From the NCBI GenBank assembly GCA_963720705.1, contig CAVRGJ010000001.1:558001-622000 (forward strand): a stretch of 64,000 nucleotides of DNA, read 5' to 3'. Positions 29,970 through 39,705 of the stretch are shown in pieces. A program made the position numbers and the translations under genes. This stretch comes from DASWJZ01 sp963720705 (GTDB taxonomy: Bacteria > Pseudomonadota > Alphaproteobacteria > Rhizobiales > Afifellaceae). Each line of letters begins with the position of its first letter. Position 1 is the stretch's first letter. The notes under the pieces are model-generated. The model searched no databases and had not been told where the DNA came from. It saw only the letters and a list, made by a program, of their open reading frames with translations.

Positions 29970-31193
29970 ATGAGACGTGTCGTCGTCTCCGGCATGGGCA
30001 TCGTCTCTTCAATTGGAAATTCCACGCAGGAAGTCCTGGCGAGCCTCAGGGAGGCGCGCTCCGGGGTGGTCGCTGCCGAGCGCTACAAGGAGCTCGGTTT
30101 CCGCTGCCAGGTGCACGGTGCGCCGCAGGGCCAGCCGGAGCAGGCGATCGATCGGCGCGCCATGCGCTTCCACGGCGGCGGCACGGCGTGGAACCACGTT
30201 GCGATGGAGCAGGCGATCCGCGACGCGGGGCTTGAGCCGGACGAGATCTCGCACGAGCGGACCGGCCTCATCATGGGCTCCGGCGGTCCTTCCACGCGCG
30301 CCATCGTGGCGGCGGCCGACGCCACGCGCGAGAAGGGCCCGAAGCGTGTCGGGCCGTTTGCGGTGCCGAAGTCGATGTCGTCAACCGCTTCGGCGACGCT
30401 CGCCACCTGGTTCAAGATCAAGGGCGTGAACTATACGATCTCTTCCGCCTGCGCGACCTCCAACCATTGCATCGGCAACGCCTACGAGACGATCCAGCTC
30501 GGCAAGCAGGACATGATCTTCGCCGGCGGCTGCGAGGAGCTCGACTGGACGCTCTCGGTGCTCTTCGACGCAATGGGGGCGATGTCATCGAAATTCAACG
30601 ACACGCCGCATAAGGCCTCGCGCGCCTACGACGTGGCGCGCGACGGTTTCGTGATCGCCGGCGGCGCCGGCGTTCTCGTGCTGGAGGAACTCGAGCACGC
30701 CAAGGCGCGCGGCGCCAAGATTTATGGCGAGATCGCCGGCTACGGCGCCACCTCCGACGGCTACGACATGGTGGCGCCGTCAGGCGAAGGCGGCGAGCGC
30801 TGCATGCGCATGGCGCTCTCCACGGTGCACGAGAAGGTCGGCTACATCAATCCGCACGCGACCTCGACGCCGGCCGGCGACGGGCCCGAGATCGACGCGA
30901 TCCGCAAGGTGTTCGGCTCCGGCGACAAATGCCCGCCCATCGCGGCGACGAAATCGCTGACCGGCCACTCGCTCGGGGCGACCGGCGCGCAGGAGGCAAT
31001 CTACTGCCTGTTGATGATGCAGAACGGCTTCATCTGCGAGAGCGCCAACATCGAGGAGCTCGATCCGAAGTTCGCCGACATGCCGATCGTGCGCGAGCGG
31101 CGCGACGGGGTCGAGCTCGATGCGGTTCTTTCGAATTCCTTCGGGTTTGGCGGCACCAATGCTACGCTAGTATTCCAGCGCTACGCCGGCTGA
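29970..31193 (+). CDS. fabB: Beta-ketoacyl-ACP synthase I
   Basis: A 407-residue condensing enzyme. Active site C161 in 'TISSACATSNHCIG', first histidine in 'NPHATSTPAGD', second in 'KSLTGHSLGATGA', and C-terminal 'SNSFGFGGTNATLVF'. ATG 29970 follows AAGGAG by six bases and yields the standard MRRVVVSGMG start; an in-frame GTG/ATG upstream would add an unconserved tail. Works with FabA to elongate unsaturated acyl chains. Fabs are nine bases apart from fabI. Confidence 0.95.
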   Translation: MRRVVVSGMGIVSSIGNSTQEVLASLREARSGVVAAERYKELGFRCQVHGAPQGQPEQAIDRRAMRFHGGGTAWNHVAMEQAIRDAGLEPDEISHERTGLIMGSGGPSTRAIVAAADATREKGPKRVGPFAVPKSMSSTASATLATWFKIKGVNYTISSACATSNHCIGNAYETIQLGKQDMIFAGGCEELDWTLSVLFDAMGAMSSKFNDTPHKASRAYDVARDGFVIAGGAGVLVLEELEHAKARGAKIYGEIAGYGATSDGYDMVAPSGEGGERCMRMALSTVHEKVGYINPHATSTPAGDGPEIDAIRKVFGSGDKCPPIAATKSLTGHSLGATGAQEAIYCLLMMQNGFICESANIEELDPKFADMPIVRERRDGVELDAVLSNSFGFGGTNATLVFQRYAG

Positions 31194-31201
31194 GGACGCG
31201 A

Positions 31202-32026
31202 ATGGGCAATTTGATGGCCGGTAAGCGCGGCCTGATCATGGGCGTCGCCAACGATCATTCGATCGCCTGGGGAATCGCCAAGCAGCTTGCGGCAGAAGGC
31301 GCCGAACTCGCCTTCACCTATCAGGGCGAGCATTTCGGGCGCCGCGTGAAGCCGCTCGCGGCCACGCTCGGCTCGACCATGCTCTACCATTGCGACGTTG
31401 AAGACGCCGCTTCCATGGCCGCCGTCTTCAGCGCACTCGGCAAGGCCTGGGGCAGCCTCGACTTTGCCGTCCACGCGATCGCTTTCTCCGACAAGGCGGA
31501 GCTCAAGGGACGCTACGCGGAGACCTCGCGCGAGAATTTCGTCCGAACCATGCTCATCTCCTGCTTCTCCTTCACCGAGGTAACGCGGATGGCGGCGAAG
31601 CTGATGCCGAAGGGCGGCAGCGTGCTCACCCTCACCTACGCCGGGTCGACCCGCGTCATGCCGAATTACAACGTGATGGGCGTCGCCAAGGCGGCACTCG
31701 AAGCTTCGGTGCGCTATCTCGCCGCCGACTTCGGTCAGCGCGGCATTCGCATCAACGCCATCTCCGCCGGGCCGATACGCACGCTCGCCGGCGCCGGCGT
31801 CTCCGATGCGCGGCTCATGTTCGCCTATCAAAGGGACAACGCGCCGCTGCGTCGTGCGACGACCATCGAGGACATCGGCGGCGCGGCGCTCTACCTGACG
31901 AGCGACCTGTCGCGTGCCGTCACCGGAACGATCCACTACGTGGATTGCGGTTACAACATCGTAGCCATGCCGCGCCTCGACCTCGTCAAGAGCGAGGAAA
32001 AAGCCGCCCGCGAGGCGGCGGAATAA
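31202..32026 (+). CDS. fabI: Enoyl-ACP reductase (NADH)
   Basis: A 274-residue short-chain dehydrogenase-type enoyl reductase, last step of each elongation cycle. 'GLIMGVANDHSIAWGIAKQL' binds NADH, 'HAIAFSDKAELKGRYAETS' is a FabI signature, and the Tyr-x6-Lys pair lies in 'MPNYNVMGVAKAALE'. 'YVDCGYNIVAMPRLD' ends the fold. Start at ATG 31202 with GAGGAC upstream, eight bases after the fabB stop; ATG 31214 is a possible alternative. Confidence 0.95.
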   Translation: MGNLMAGKRGLIMGVANDHSIAWGIAKQLAAEGAELAFTYQGEHFGRRVKPLAATLGSTMLYHCDVEDAASMAAVFSALGKAWGSLDFAVHAIAFSDKAELKGRYAETSRENFVRTMLISCFSFTEVTRMAAKLMPKGGSVLTLTYAGSTRVMPNYNVMGVAKAALEASVRYLAADFGQRGIRINAISAGPIRTLAGAGVSDARLMFAYQRDNAPLRRATTIEDIGGAALYLTSDLSRAVTGTIHYVDCGYNIVAMPRLDLVKSEEKAAREAAE

Positions 32027-32127
32027 GCCGTTTCGGCCCTTGTAACGGTCGCGTGAACATAGCCGGATAAGGGAATTCTTTACAGGAACTGGGCTTTGTT
32101 GATCCCGTAGTAAGCGGGGTCGCGTTA

Positions 32128-34038
32128 ATGACCATTTCCAAGTTCCGGGCGGCGATCATCGTCTTTATCGTCGGCTTCGCGCTCGGGTTGTCGGTTTTCG
32201 TTGCATCGCGGCTCTTCGTGCGCTCCGTCCTCAACAGCGACGCGATCGCGGCCGCGGAGCAAGCGGCGGCCCAACTTGCTGAGGAAAAGGCGGTCGAGCC
32301 GACCGGAGCGTTCTCCTCGATCGTCAGCTACACCTATGTCGACCTCGCCGGGAACGTCGTCGCGAGCGCTGCGCCGGATGCCGGCGGAAGCCACCAATCG
32401 CTCAGCGACATCGATCGCGCCCGCCTGGCCAAGGTCACGCTTCGGCAAGGCGCCGTCATCGACGACGCGCCGCTCCTGCCGAGCCTGTTCGGGCTATCGG
32501 ACTCCATCAAGCGGGTAGTCGTACCGGTTCTCGCCAACGGCAAGCAGCTTGGAACATTGCTCGTCCAGGTGGATCAGACGCGATCGCTGGACGCGCTCAC
32601 CCGCGCCTTCAGCGTCGTCGGAATGGTGACGATCGGTCTCGCCGTGCTGGCGGTGATCATGGTCGCCTTCGTCGTGACGCGCGGGCGCGGCTTTGGACGG
32701 CAGGAAAAGGTGTTCGACCCGAGGATGCTGCCGCGCGATCCGCTGACTGACGTGCCGACGCGCTCCGGCCTGACAGCGACGCTCGAAGACGCCGTCGAAC
32801 GCGCGGCGCAGTCCGACGAGCAGATCGCCCTCATGATCGTCGGTCTCGACGGCTTCCGCGCCGTGAACGACATCTGGGGCCACGCGGCCGGCGACGAGGT
32901 GCTGCGGATGGCGGCCGAACGGCTGCGCCCGTTTGCAAACGGACCGGTCGGCGTGGCGCGCGTCGCCGGCGACGAGTTCGCCGTCATCATCGAGGGCGAC
33001 ACGACCCAATCCCTACACCAGATCGCCGACGGGATACGCGAAGCCATCGGTGAGCCTTTCGAGATCGAGGGAAGCTCGATCCTGCTCGGCGCGTCGATCG
33101 GGACCGCGCTCTATCCGATCAACGCCGAGAGCGGACAGTTCCTCTTCCGCGCCGCCGACAGCGCGCTCTCCAAGGCGAAGTCGCTCGGGCGAAACTCGCT
33201 CGCCGTCTTCGACACGGAGATGAAGGAGCGGATGGAGAAGAAGGCGGCGCTCGAACGCGACATGCGGCTAGCGCTGTCGCGCGACGAATACGTCGTGTTT
33301 TACCAGCCGCAGCTCGAGCTCGCCGGCGACCGGGTGCGCGGCTACGAGGCGCTGGTGCGCTGGGAACGGCCGAACGAGGGAATTCTAGCCGCACACGACT
33401 TCCTCGCCGTCGCCGAGGAGACGGGCCTGATCCGCGACATCGGGGATTGGGTCTTGCGCCGCGCCTGTGCCGACGCCGCGTCATGGCTCGATTCCGGCAT
33501 CGTCGCAGTGAACTTCTCGGCGGCGCAACTGCGCGCACCTGACGTCGAAAAGAAGATCGCCAAAGTCCTGGAGGAGACCGGCCTCCCCGCCGGCCGGCTG
33601 GAGATCGAGGTCCCAGAGCACCTGTTCCTGAGCCAGGCGACCGACGTGGTCGCAATTCTGAACCGCATCAAGGCGCTCGGAGTCCGCGTCGCCATGGACG
33701 ATTTCGGCGGCGGCTACACCGGGCTTGCTGCGCTGGCACGCTTCCCCTTCGACAAGATCAAGATCGACCGCGCCTTCGTGAGCCAGCTGACGGAAGACAC
33801 AGACGTTGCCGCGATCGTCTCCGCGATCGTGGCGCTCGGCCGCACGCTGAGCGTCGACGTGACCGCGGAGGGCGTCGAAACCGACGAGCAGGTCACGCTT
33901 CTCAAAGCGGCAGGCTGCAGCATCGTACAGGGTTTCCTTTTCGGAGCCCCGAAACGCAAGACGGATGGCGCCGAGGCGGAAAGCCACACGCGCGCCGAAG
34001 AGCCTGTGGAGGGGCGGCCGGCAGCTGCGAGTGCGTGA
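32128..34038 (+). CDS. Membrane GGDEF/EAL protein
   Basis: A 636-residue c-di-GMP protein with helix (8-30), extracytoplasmic sensor (about 31-165), second helix (about 166-188), GGDEF domain with AGDEF signature (about 279), EAL domain with 'EALVRW' (about 406), 'NFSAAQL', 'LEIEVPEHLFL' (VPE for the usual ITE but with its glutamate kept), 'MDDFGGGYTGL' and 'TAEGVET'. Both domains retain most active-site residues, so either activity is possible; AGDEF domains are often active cyclases. It sits 101 bases after fabI and 114 bases before a second protein of the same plan. Confidence 0.88.
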   Translation: MTISKFRAAIIVFIVGFALGLSVFVASRLFVRSVLNSDAIAAAEQAAAQLAEEKAVEPTGAFSSIVSYTYVDLAGNVVASAAPDAGGSHQSLSDIDRARLAKVTLRQGAVIDDAPLLPSLFGLSDSIKRVVVPVLANGKQLGTLLVQVDQTRSLDALTRAFSVVGMVTIGLAVLAVIMVAFVVTRGRGFGRQEKVFDPRMLPRDPLTDVPTRSGLTATLEDAVERAAQSDEQIALMIVGLDGFRAVNDIWGHAAGDEVLRMAAERLRPFANGPVGVARVAGDEFAVIIEGDTTQSLHQIADGIREAIGEPFEIEGSSILLGASIGTALYPINAESGQFLFRAADSALSKAKSLGRNSLAVFDTEMKERMEKKAALERDMRLALSRDEYVVFYQPQLELAGDRVRGYEALVRWERPNEGILAAHDFLAVAEETGLIRDIGDWVLRRACADAASWLDSGIVAVNFSAAQLRAPDVEKKIAKVLEETGLPAGRLEIEVPEHLFLSQATDVVAILNRIKALGVRVAMDDFGGGYTGLAALARFPFDKIKIDRAFVSQLTEDTDVAAIVSAIVALGRTLSVDVTAEGVETDEQVTLLKAAGCSIVQGFLFGAPKRKTDGAEAESHTRAEEPVEGRPAAASA

Positions 34039-34152
34039 TCCGTTCGAATTTTCGGCACGGATTTCACCGCCGGCTAATGACACGCTGCTATCTCGGCGAG
34101 GTGAGCGTCAAGCAGGCCCAGTGGAGGCTTCTGTGACGAAAGGCGGGGGGAG

Positions 34153-36081
34153 TTGAAAGAGACCAAGAAAAAGAAGCCGCTCACGACCATCGTCACCCTG
34201 ATCCTCGTCGCCGGCGGCGTTCTTGCCGCCGTTTACGGGCTCGGGCAGAAAGCGATCGGCCGGATGATGCGGGATGACGCCGTCACCACGGCGGAGCTGT
34301 GGTCGCGCTCGCTCGACCGCGGCGGCGATCTCGAGACGACGCTCGCCGCAGTCAGCCCCGAGACGTTGGAGAGCACGCTCCACATCGCTTCAATCGACCG
34401 CGTCCTCCTCATTCCCTCCGATCGCGACCCGATCACCGTCCACGGCAGCGGCGCAACCGGCGAGCTCGCAGAGGTCGCCGCAAAGGTCACCGGATCGAGT
34501 TCGTCGCTCTACAAGATCGCAAGCGGCGCCTACACGCTCGATTCCGTCAGCTGGATCTCCCGTCACCCGTACCATACCTGGGTGATCTTCCCGCCCGCTC
34601 GCCCGGGCGCCACGCGGCTTTCCGTTCGCGTCGACCAAACCGCGACCATCGGCGAGCTGATCGCCTCCTTCGCGCGCGAAGTGATGTTCAGCGGCGGCGT
34701 CGCATTCATCACGTTCATCTCCTTCATGGCCGGCTTCAGCTACCGCCAGCGGCAGCTTTCCGCCGAGAACGCCGCGATCCGCTTCCTCACGCTGCACGAC
34801 GAACTGACCGGACTGCCGAACCGCAAGCAGTTCGAAGAGTTCATGGCGGAGACGCTTACCGGGGTCGAACAGGACGGGCACAAGGCGGCGCTCTTCGTGC
34901 TCGACCTCGACGGCTTCAAGGCCGTCAACGATACGCTCGGCCATCCGGTCGGCGACGGTCTCTTGAAGGCCTGCGGCAAGCGGCTGAAGGCGTCGCTCAG
35001 GGGCGGCGATCTATTGGCGCGGCTTTCCGGCGACGAGTTCGTGATCGTGGTGCCGCGGGTCTCCGATCCGGCCATGCTCGCCCCGCTTGCCGAGCGCGTC
35101 TTGAACCTGCTTTCGAGCCCGTTCCGGGTCGACGGGCACGAGATCCAGGTCGGCTGCTCGATCGGGCTCGCGGTCGCCCCCGACAACGGCTCCGACTTCG
35201 CTGTGCTGATGCGCAACGCCGACTTCGCGCTCTACCGTGCCAAGAGCGAGGGACGCCGCACCTGGCGGTTCTTCGACCCGAAGATGGCGGAAGATCTCGC
35301 CAGCCGGCGCACGCTCGAGGACGGCCTCCGCCATGCGCTCGAGAACGATCATTTCGAGCTCGTCTACCAGCCGCAGGTGAAGCTTTCGACCGGCAAGGTC
35401 GTGGGCTACGAAGCGATGCTCAGATGGAGGCTGCCCGGAAAGGGGCTCGTCCCTGCCTCGGTCTTCGTGTCGATCGCCGAGGAGACGGGACTCGTCGTTC
35501 CGATCGGCGAATGGGTGATCCGGCAGGCGGCGCGCGACTGCGAGAAACTGCCCGCGGACTGCCGCGTCGCCATCAACCTCTCCGCCACGCAGCTGAAGCG
35601 CGACGGCATCGAGAACTTCCTTCTCGATGCGCTGAAGATCCACAAAATTCCGCCGAGCCGGATCGAGATCGAGGTCAACGAGACGATCCTCGGCCGCAAC
35701 GAGACCGCCGCCTTCACGCGGCTCGCCGCGATCCGCGATGCAGGCGTGCGCGTGGTCATGGATTCCTTCGGCGTCGGAACGCTGTCGCTCGGGCTGCTCT
35801 CCCGCTACTCCTTTGACAAGATCAAGGTCGACCGCTCGTTCCTGATGAACAACGACGAACAGAAGAGCGCGGCGGTGCTTTCCGCCATATGCAGCCTCGG
35901 CCAATCGCTCGACTTCCAGGTCACGGGCCAAGGGGTGGAGACGATCGAGCACGCGCAGCTTCTGCGCGCTGCAGGCTGCACGGAGGCACAGGGCTACTAC
36001 TTCGCGCCGCCGATGCCGCTCGAACAGATCTTGAAGGCGGAGGAGGAGCGCAGCCAGCCGCGGCTCGCGCAAGCCGGCTGA
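34153..36081 (+). CDS. Membrane GGDEF/EAL protein with degenerate EAL domain
   Basis: A 642-residue protein with the same plan as its neighbour: helix (about 10-32), sensor, helix (about 178-198), GGDEF domain with SGDEF (about 290) and 'LDLDGFKAVNDTLGH', then EAL. EAL is altered at key places: EAM for EAL (about 420), 'MDSFGVGTLSLG' for DDFGTGYSSL (about 535) and 'GQGVE' for AEGVE (about 592), so the metal-binding and catalytic acidic residues are partly lost. Likely a diguanylate cyclase with a c-di-GMP-binding or vestigial EAL module. Starts with TTG 34153 after GGGGGGAG. Confidence 0.85.
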   Translation: MKETKKKKPLTTIVTLILVAGGVLAAVYGLGQKAIGRMMRDDAVTTAELWSRSLDRGGDLETTLAAVSPETLESTLHIASIDRVLLIPSDRDPITVHGSGATGELAEVAAKVTGSSSSLYKIASGAYTLDSVSWISRHPYHTWVIFPPARPGATRLSVRVDQTATIGELIASFAREVMFSGGVAFITFISFMAGFSYRQRQLSAENAAIRFLTLHDELTGLPNRKQFEEFMAETLTGVEQDGHKAALFVLDLDGFKAVNDTLGHPVGDGLLKACGKRLKASLRGGDLLARLSGDEFVIVVPRVSDPAMLAPLAERVLNLLSSPFRVDGHEIQVGCSIGLAVAPDNGSDFAVLMRNADFALYRAKSEGRRTWRFFDPKMAEDLASRRTLEDGLRHALENDHFELVYQPQVKLSTGKVVGYEAMLRWRLPGKGLVPASVFVSIAEETGLVVPIGEWVIRQAARDCEKLPADCRVAINLSATQLKRDGIENFLLDALKIHKIPPSRIEIEVNETILGRNETAAFTRLAAIRDAGVRVVMDSFGVGTLSLGLLSRYSFDKIKVDRSFLMNNDEQKSAAVLSAICSLGQSLDFQVTGQGVETIEHAQLLRAAGCTEAQGYYFAPPMPLEQILKAEEERSQPRLAQAG

Positions 36082-36119
36082 GCCTCTGCATAGGGTTTGC
36101 GGCAGACGCCGTTGTTCAC

Positions 36120-36144
36120 AAAAAAGGGCGCCGCGAGGGCGCCC
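36120..36144 (-). terminator. Rho-independent terminator of the rimP...pnp transcript
   Basis: Perfect stem GGGCGCC / GGCGCCC with a five-base loop, then six T on the minus strand, 28 bases after the pnp stop. Confidence 0.92.
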
Positions 36145-36172
36145 TCCTTATTTTGCGCAAGCGGACGGCCGC

Positions 36173-38299
36173 TCAGGCGGCGGCGTCGTCGCTCTTGATC
36201 TCCTGGCCGCTCGCCTGGTCCACGACCTTCATCGAAAGCCGCACCTTGCCGCGCTCGTCGGAGCCCATGAACTTCACCCACACCTTGTCGCCCTCTTTCA
36301 CCACGTCCTTGACGTTGGCGACGCGATGCGGCGCGAGCTGCGAAACGTGGACGAGCCCGTCGCGTGAACCGAAGAAGTTCACGAAAGCGCCGAAGTCGAC
36401 GATCTTCACCACCGTGCCCTGGTAGATCTGGCCAGGCTCCGGCTCCGCGGCGATGCCCTGGATCCACTTCATCGCGGCCTTGATCAATTCGGCCTTCGAG
36501 GAGGCGACCTTGATGGTGCCGTCGTCGGAGATATCGATCTTGGCGCCGGTCTTCTCGACGATCTCGCGGATGACCTTGCCGCCCGAGCCGATCACCTCGC
36601 GGATCTTGTCGACCGGGATCTTCATGACCTCGATGCGCGGGGCGTGCTCGCCGAGCTCGGCGCGTGCCTCGCCGATAGCCTTCTTCATCTCGCCGAGGAT
36701 GTGCATGCGCCCATCCTTCGCCTGGTCGAGCGCCACGCGCATGATCTCCTCGGTGATGCCCTGGATCTTGATGTCCATCTGCAGCGAGGTGATGCCGTTC
36801 GCGGTGCCGGCGACCTTGAAGTCCATGTCGCCGAGGTGATCCTCGTCGCCGAGAATGTCGGAGAGCACGGCGAAACGGTCGTCCTCCTTGATCAGGCCCA
36901 TGGCGATGCCGGCAACCGGTGCCTTCAGGGGCACGCCGGCGTCCATCAACGCAAGCGAGGAGCCGCACACCGTCGCCATCGAGGAGGAGCCGTTCGATTC
37001 GGTGATCTCGGAGACGACGCGAAGCGTGTAGGGGAACTCGTGGCTGGCCGGCAGGATCGGACGGATAGCGCGCCAGGCGAGCTTGCCGTGGCCGATCTCG
37101 CGGCGGCCGGGCGAGCCCATGCGGCCGGTTTCGCCGACCGAATAGGGCGGGAAGTTGTAGTGCAGCATGAAGGCGACCTTGTAGGTGCCCTCGAGGCTGT
37201 CGATCATCTGCTCGTCTTCCCCGGTGCCGAGCGTCGCGACCACCAATGCCTGCGTCTCACCGCGCGTGAAGAGCGCGGAGCCATGCGCGCGCGGCAACAC
37301 GCCGACCTCCGAGAGGATCGGGCGCACGGTCTTCAGATCGCGCCCGTCGATGCGCTTGCTTGTGTCGAGTATGTTCCAGCGCACGATCTTCGCCTGCAGC
37401 TCCTTGAAGACTGCGGCGACCGGCTCCTTGTCGAAGCGCGGCTCCGCGCCCTCCGGGAACAGCGCCGCCATGACCTTCGCCTTGACCGCGTCGACGGCGG
37501 CGTAGCGGTCCTGCTTCACGGTGATCTTGTAGGCCTCGCGCAGCTCGCTTTCGCCGATCTCCAGCACCGCCTTCTCGATCTCCGCGATGTTGGGCGCCGC
37601 AAAGTCGCGCGGCTCCTTGGCGGCGCGCTCGGCGAGCCGGATGATGGCGTCGATAACCGGCTGGAACGAGCGGTGGCCGAACATGACGGCGCCGAGCATG
37701 ACGTCCTCGGCAAGCTCGTGCGCTTCGGATTCCACCATCAGCACGGCATCGGCCGTGCCGGCGACGACGAGGTCGAGCTGCGAGGTCTTCACATCCTCCA
37801 CGAGAGGATTGAGGACATAATTGCCGTTCGCGTAGCCGACGCGGGCGGCGGCGATCGGCCCCATGAAGGGCACGCCGGAAAGCGTCAGCGCCGCGGAAGC
37901 GGCGACCATGCCGACGACGTCGGGGTCGTTCTCGAGATCGTGCGAAAGCACGGTAACGACCACCTGCGTCTCGTTCTTGTAGCCGTCGGCGAAGAGCGGA
38001 CGGATCGGCCGGTCGATAAGGCGCGAGGTCAGCGTCTCCTTCTCGGTCGGGCGGCCTTCGCGCTTGAAGAAGCCGCCCGGAATGCGGCCGGCGGCGTAGT
38101 AGCGCTCCTGGTAGTTCACGGTGAGCGGGAAGAAATCGAAGCCCGGCTTCGGTTCTTTCATGGAAACGACGGTCGCAAGAACCGTCGTCTCGCCGTAGGT
38201 GGCAAGCACTGCGCCATCGGCCTGCCGGGCCATGCGCCCGGTCTCCAGCACGAGCTTCCGCCCACCCCAATCAATTTCAACTTTCTGCGTATCAAACAT
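36173..38299 (-). CDS. pnp: Polyribonucleotide nucleotidyltransferase (PNPase)
   Basis: A 708-residue 3'-5' phosphorolytic exoribonuclease of the degradosome. Two RNase PH-like domains (first begins 'KVEIDWGGRKLVLETGRMAR'; second contains 'LFTRGETQALVVATLG' and 'FNESNGSSSMATVCGSSLAL'-like region), an alpha-helical linker, a KH domain ('VIGSGGKVIREIVEKTGAKI', about 562-581) and an S1 domain ('IYQGTVVKIVDFGAFVNFFG'). ATG 38299 has AAGGA seven bases upstream. Last gene of the translation cluster; 167 bases separate it from rpsO and can fold into a GC-rich hairpin, where autoregulation by RNase III/PNPase takes place in enterobacteria. Confidence 0.96.
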   Translation of the reverse strand: MFDTQKVEIDWGGRKLVLETGRMARQADGAVLATYGETTVLATVVSMKEPKPGFDFFPLTVNYQERYYAAGRIPGGFFKREGRPTEKETLTSRLIDRPIRPLFADGYKNETQVVVTVLSHDLENDPDVVGMVAASAALTLSGVPFMGPIAAARVGYANGNYVLNPLVEDVKTSQLDLVVAGTADAVLMVESEAHELAEDVMLGAVMFGHRSFQPVIDAIIRLAERAAKEPRDFAAPNIAEIEKAVLEIGESELREAYKITVKQDRYAAVDAVKAKVMAALFPEGAEPRFDKEPVAAVFKELQAKIVRWNILDTSKRIDGRDLKTVRPILSEVGVLPRAHGSALFTRGETQALVVATLGTGEDEQMIDSLEGTYKVAFMLHYNFPPYSVGETGRMGSPGRREIGHGKLAWRAIRPILPASHEFPYTLRVVSEITESNGSSSMATVCGSSLALMDAGVPLKAPVAGIAMGLIKEDDRFAVLSDILGDEDHLGDMDFKVAGTANGITSLQMDIKIQGITEEIMRVALDQAKDGRMHILGEMKKAIGEARAELGEHAPRIEVMKIPVDKIREVIGSGGKVIREIVEKTGAKIDISDDGTIKVASSKAELIKAAMKWIQGIAAEPEPGQIYQGTVVKIVDFGAFVNFFGSRDGLVHVSQLAPHRVANVKDVVKEGDKVWVKFMGSDERGKVRLSMKVVDQASGQEIKSDDAAA

Positions 38300-38466
38300 G
38301 CCTGGTCCTTTCGTTAGGCAAGCAGGACAGGCCATGCGCAAGACGGCTGGGCGCTCAGGCGCGGTAACGAACCTTCAGAGCGACCGGCGATCCTGCCATG
38401 GCCATTTTCCTGCGTTCATCGGACGGGTGCGACCCGCGCAAATCGCGGGCGCAGGCGCCTTGCGCC

Positions 38467-38736
38467 CTAGCGGCGCAGTCCGAGGCGCGAGATGAGCGCC
38501 TGATAGCGCTCGGTATCCTTCGTCTTCAGGTAGTCCAGAAGGCGACGGCGCTGCGAAACGAGCTTCAGAAGCCCACGCCGCGAATGGTTGTCCTTCACGT
38601 GGCTCTTGAAATGCTCGGTCAGATTGGAAATGCGCTCCGACAGGATGGCGACCTGCACTTCGGGAGAGCCCGTGTCGCCGGACTTGGTAGCGTATTCCTT
38701 GATCAGTTCCTGTTTGCGATCAGATGCGATCGACAT
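38467..38736 (-). CDS. rpsO: Small ribosomal subunit protein uS15
   Basis: An 89-residue S15 with the typical 'GDTGSPEVQVAILSERISNL' and 'HSRRGLLKLVSQRRRLLDYL' blocks that bind 16S rRNA central domain. GAGGAT six bases before ATG 38736; three bases after truB stop. rpsO-pnp order as in most bacteria. Confidence 0.97.
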   Translation of the reverse strand: MSIASDRKQELIKEYATKSGDTGSPEVQVAILSERISNLTEHFKSHVKDNHSRRGLLKLVSQRRRLLDYLKTKDTERYQALISRLGLRR

Positions 38737-38739
38737 CGA

Positions 38740-39705
38740 TCATCCTCGATTTACGGTGCCGGGCCGCTCCCGCGTCCCGCCCAGATTGAACACGCGCTTA
38801 GGATTGAAGGCGCCCTTGTCGACCTCGCCAAGCGCGACGGGCAGACCGCCGAATATCGCGTAAGCAGGGCCGGACATGACGGGCGCATCCCGTCCTCTCA
38901 GGATGACGGCCTGGCCGCGTCTGAGCCTCACCGCATCCCGCTCGGTCATGGCGAGCGCCGGGATGTCGTCCAGCGCCGTCGCAACCGAGAGCAGAGCTTC
39001 CTCGACCATAAGGCCGCCGGAAGTCCCGGCCTTATGGCGCAACTCCTCCAGCTTTTCCAGCGAAATCATGTCGGCCTCGGCAAACGGGCCGACCGCCAGC
39101 CGGCGGAGCGCGACAACGTGGCCGTGCGTCTGAAGCCGCCGCCCCATGTCGCGCGCAAGCGCCCGGACATAGGCGCCTTTTCCGCACTCGGCGAGGAAGA
39201 CCGCGTGGTCGGCGTCGGGGCATTCGAGGAGGTCGAGCCGATGGATGACGATCTCGCGCGGCTCAAGCTCCACCTTCTCGCCCTCGCGCGCGAGATCGTA
39301 AGCCCGCTCGCCGGCGATCTTGATCGCGGAGAAGCGCGGGGGAATTTGTTGAATCGCGCCGGAAAACTCCGGGAGCACAGCGCGGATGTCATCCTCCGAC
39401 GGACGGTTCTCCGAAGTCGCCGCGACCGTGCCTTCGGCATCGTCGGTCGTCGTCTCCACGCCCCAGCGCACCGTGAAGCGGTAGACTTTGCGCCCGTCCA
39501 TGACGAGGCTGACGGTCTTCGTCGCCTCGCCGAGCGCGATCGGGAGCGAGCCGGAGGCGAGCGGGTCGAGCGTTCCGGCGTGACCGGCCTTGGCGGCGTC
39601 GAAGAGGCGCTTCACACGCGCTACCGCCTCGGTCGAGGTCATGCCGACCGGCTTGTCGAGCACCAGCCAGCCGTCGACCTTCTTCCCCCTGTCGCGGCGG
39701 CCCAT
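38740..39705 (-). CDS. truB: tRNA pseudouridine(55) synthase
   Basis: A 321-residue enzyme that makes pseudouridine 55 in the T loop of tRNAs. Catalytic D47 in 'GHAGTLDPLASG', 'YRFTVRWGVETTTDD', 'KKGAYVRALARDMG'-type block ('GKGAYVRALARD') are present, followed by the C-terminal PUA-like region. ATG overlaps the rbfA stop codon by one base (TGATG). Confidence 0.95.
   Translation of the reverse strand: MGRRDRGKKVDGWLVLDKPVGMTSTEAVARVKRLFDAAKAGHAGTLDPLASGSLPIALGEATKTVSLVMDGRKVYRFTVRWGVETTTDDAEGTVAATSENRPSEDDIRAVLPEFSGAIQQIPPRFSAIKIAGERAYDLAREGEKVELEPREIVIHRLDLLECPDADHAVFLAECGKGAYVRALARDMGRRLQTHGHVVALRRLAVGPFAEADMISLEKLEELRHKAGTSGGLMVEEALLSVATALDDIPALAMTERDAVRLRRGQAVILRGRDAPVMSGPAYAIFGGLPVALGEVDKGAFNPKRVFNLGGTRERPGTVNRG

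Noticed and set aside
36644..38317. Plus-strand open frame of about 560 codons opposite pnp
   Set aside because: Antisense shadow of PNPase with G/H/R-rich translation and no recognisable motif.
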